Of a DNA stretch of 22,843 bases, positions 22,836 through 22,843 are shown piece by piece. The notes below the pieces were generated by a model, which was given only the letters and a program-made list of their open reading frames with translations, did not search any database and had not been told where the DNA came from. The stretch is from JAYSRU01 sp043720875 (GTDB lineage: Bacteria; Bacteroidota; Bacteroidia; Flavobacteriales_D; Crocinitomicaceae): positions 1-22,843 of the forward strand of contig JAYSRU010000261.1 of the NCBI GenBank assembly GCA_043720875.1. Direction: 5' to 3'. Position numbers and translations under genes: made by a program. Position 1 is the stretch's first letter, and every line of letters begins with the position of its first letter.

Positions 22836-22843
22836 CAAAGGTA
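22836..22843 (-). promoter_or_regulatory. Promoter -7 box of the ABC-F gene
   Basis: The minus strand reads TACCTTTG, an exact TAnnTTTG match, 14 bases before the start codon at 22821. Any -33 element would lie beyond the window. Confidence 0.5.

Noticed and set aside
1..22843. CRISPR arrays, insertion sequences, rRNA genes and complete tRNA genes
   Set aside because: I found no regularly spaced repeats, transposase or integrase motifs, or cloverleaf with intact arms on either strand.

Overview
The window looks like chromosomal DNA from a member of the Bacteroidota, most likely class Flavobacteriia (I cannot name the genus). Signs are a secreted protein with a type IX secretion (T9SS) type A sorting tail, several DUF2490/OmpA-type beta-barrel proteins, promoter-like TAnnTTTG boxes, almost no Shine-Dalgarno sequences, AT-rich intergenic DNA, and a SAM riboswitch placed before metX.

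Left part (1-6210). The start of an AraC-like regulator runs off the left edge. Next comes a T9SS-exported alpha-helical protein of unknown function. A LysR-type regulator then converges with an SbtA-type bicarbonate transporter that has an inverted repeat before it. A tightly overlapping minus-strand operon follows: Fic-domain protein, minimal MscS channel and DUF2490 outer-membrane protein.

Centre (6211-11728). This is a plus-strand methionine/sulfur operon. A promoter is followed by a SAM-I type riboswitch, a 26-codon leader ORF ending in six cysteine codons, and a hairpin. Then come metX, homoserine dehydrogenase, two YeeE/YedE-type sulfur transporter halves, an OsmC-family thiol protein and a MetZ-type sulfhydrylase, ending at a probable terminator. 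Together these would make O-acetylhomoserine, bring in a sulfur compound and join the two to give homocysteine. Control would be by SAM and, by inference, by cysteine supply.

Accessory patch (about 11740-15172). This holds a secreted TonB-C-like protein, a frameshifted HExxH metallopeptidase-like gene, a polytopic membrane protein, and a toxin-antitoxin pair (XRE-Panacea antitoxin plus RelE/ParE-like toxin) with operator-like repeats. Its right edge carries a decayed sequence resembling the 3' end of metZ, which suggests the patch was inserted or assembled beside that gene.

Right part (15209-22843, all minus strand). First is an operon of outer-membrane protein, class D beta-lactamase lipoprotein and membrane protein. 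Then come a phosphodiester-glycosidase-like lipoprotein overlapping a TTG-started lysozyme-like membrane protein, and an M23 peptidase-bactofilin pair with a clear terminator. Last is an ABC-F ATPase whose promoter box touches the right edge. The theme here is cell envelope and translation housekeeping.
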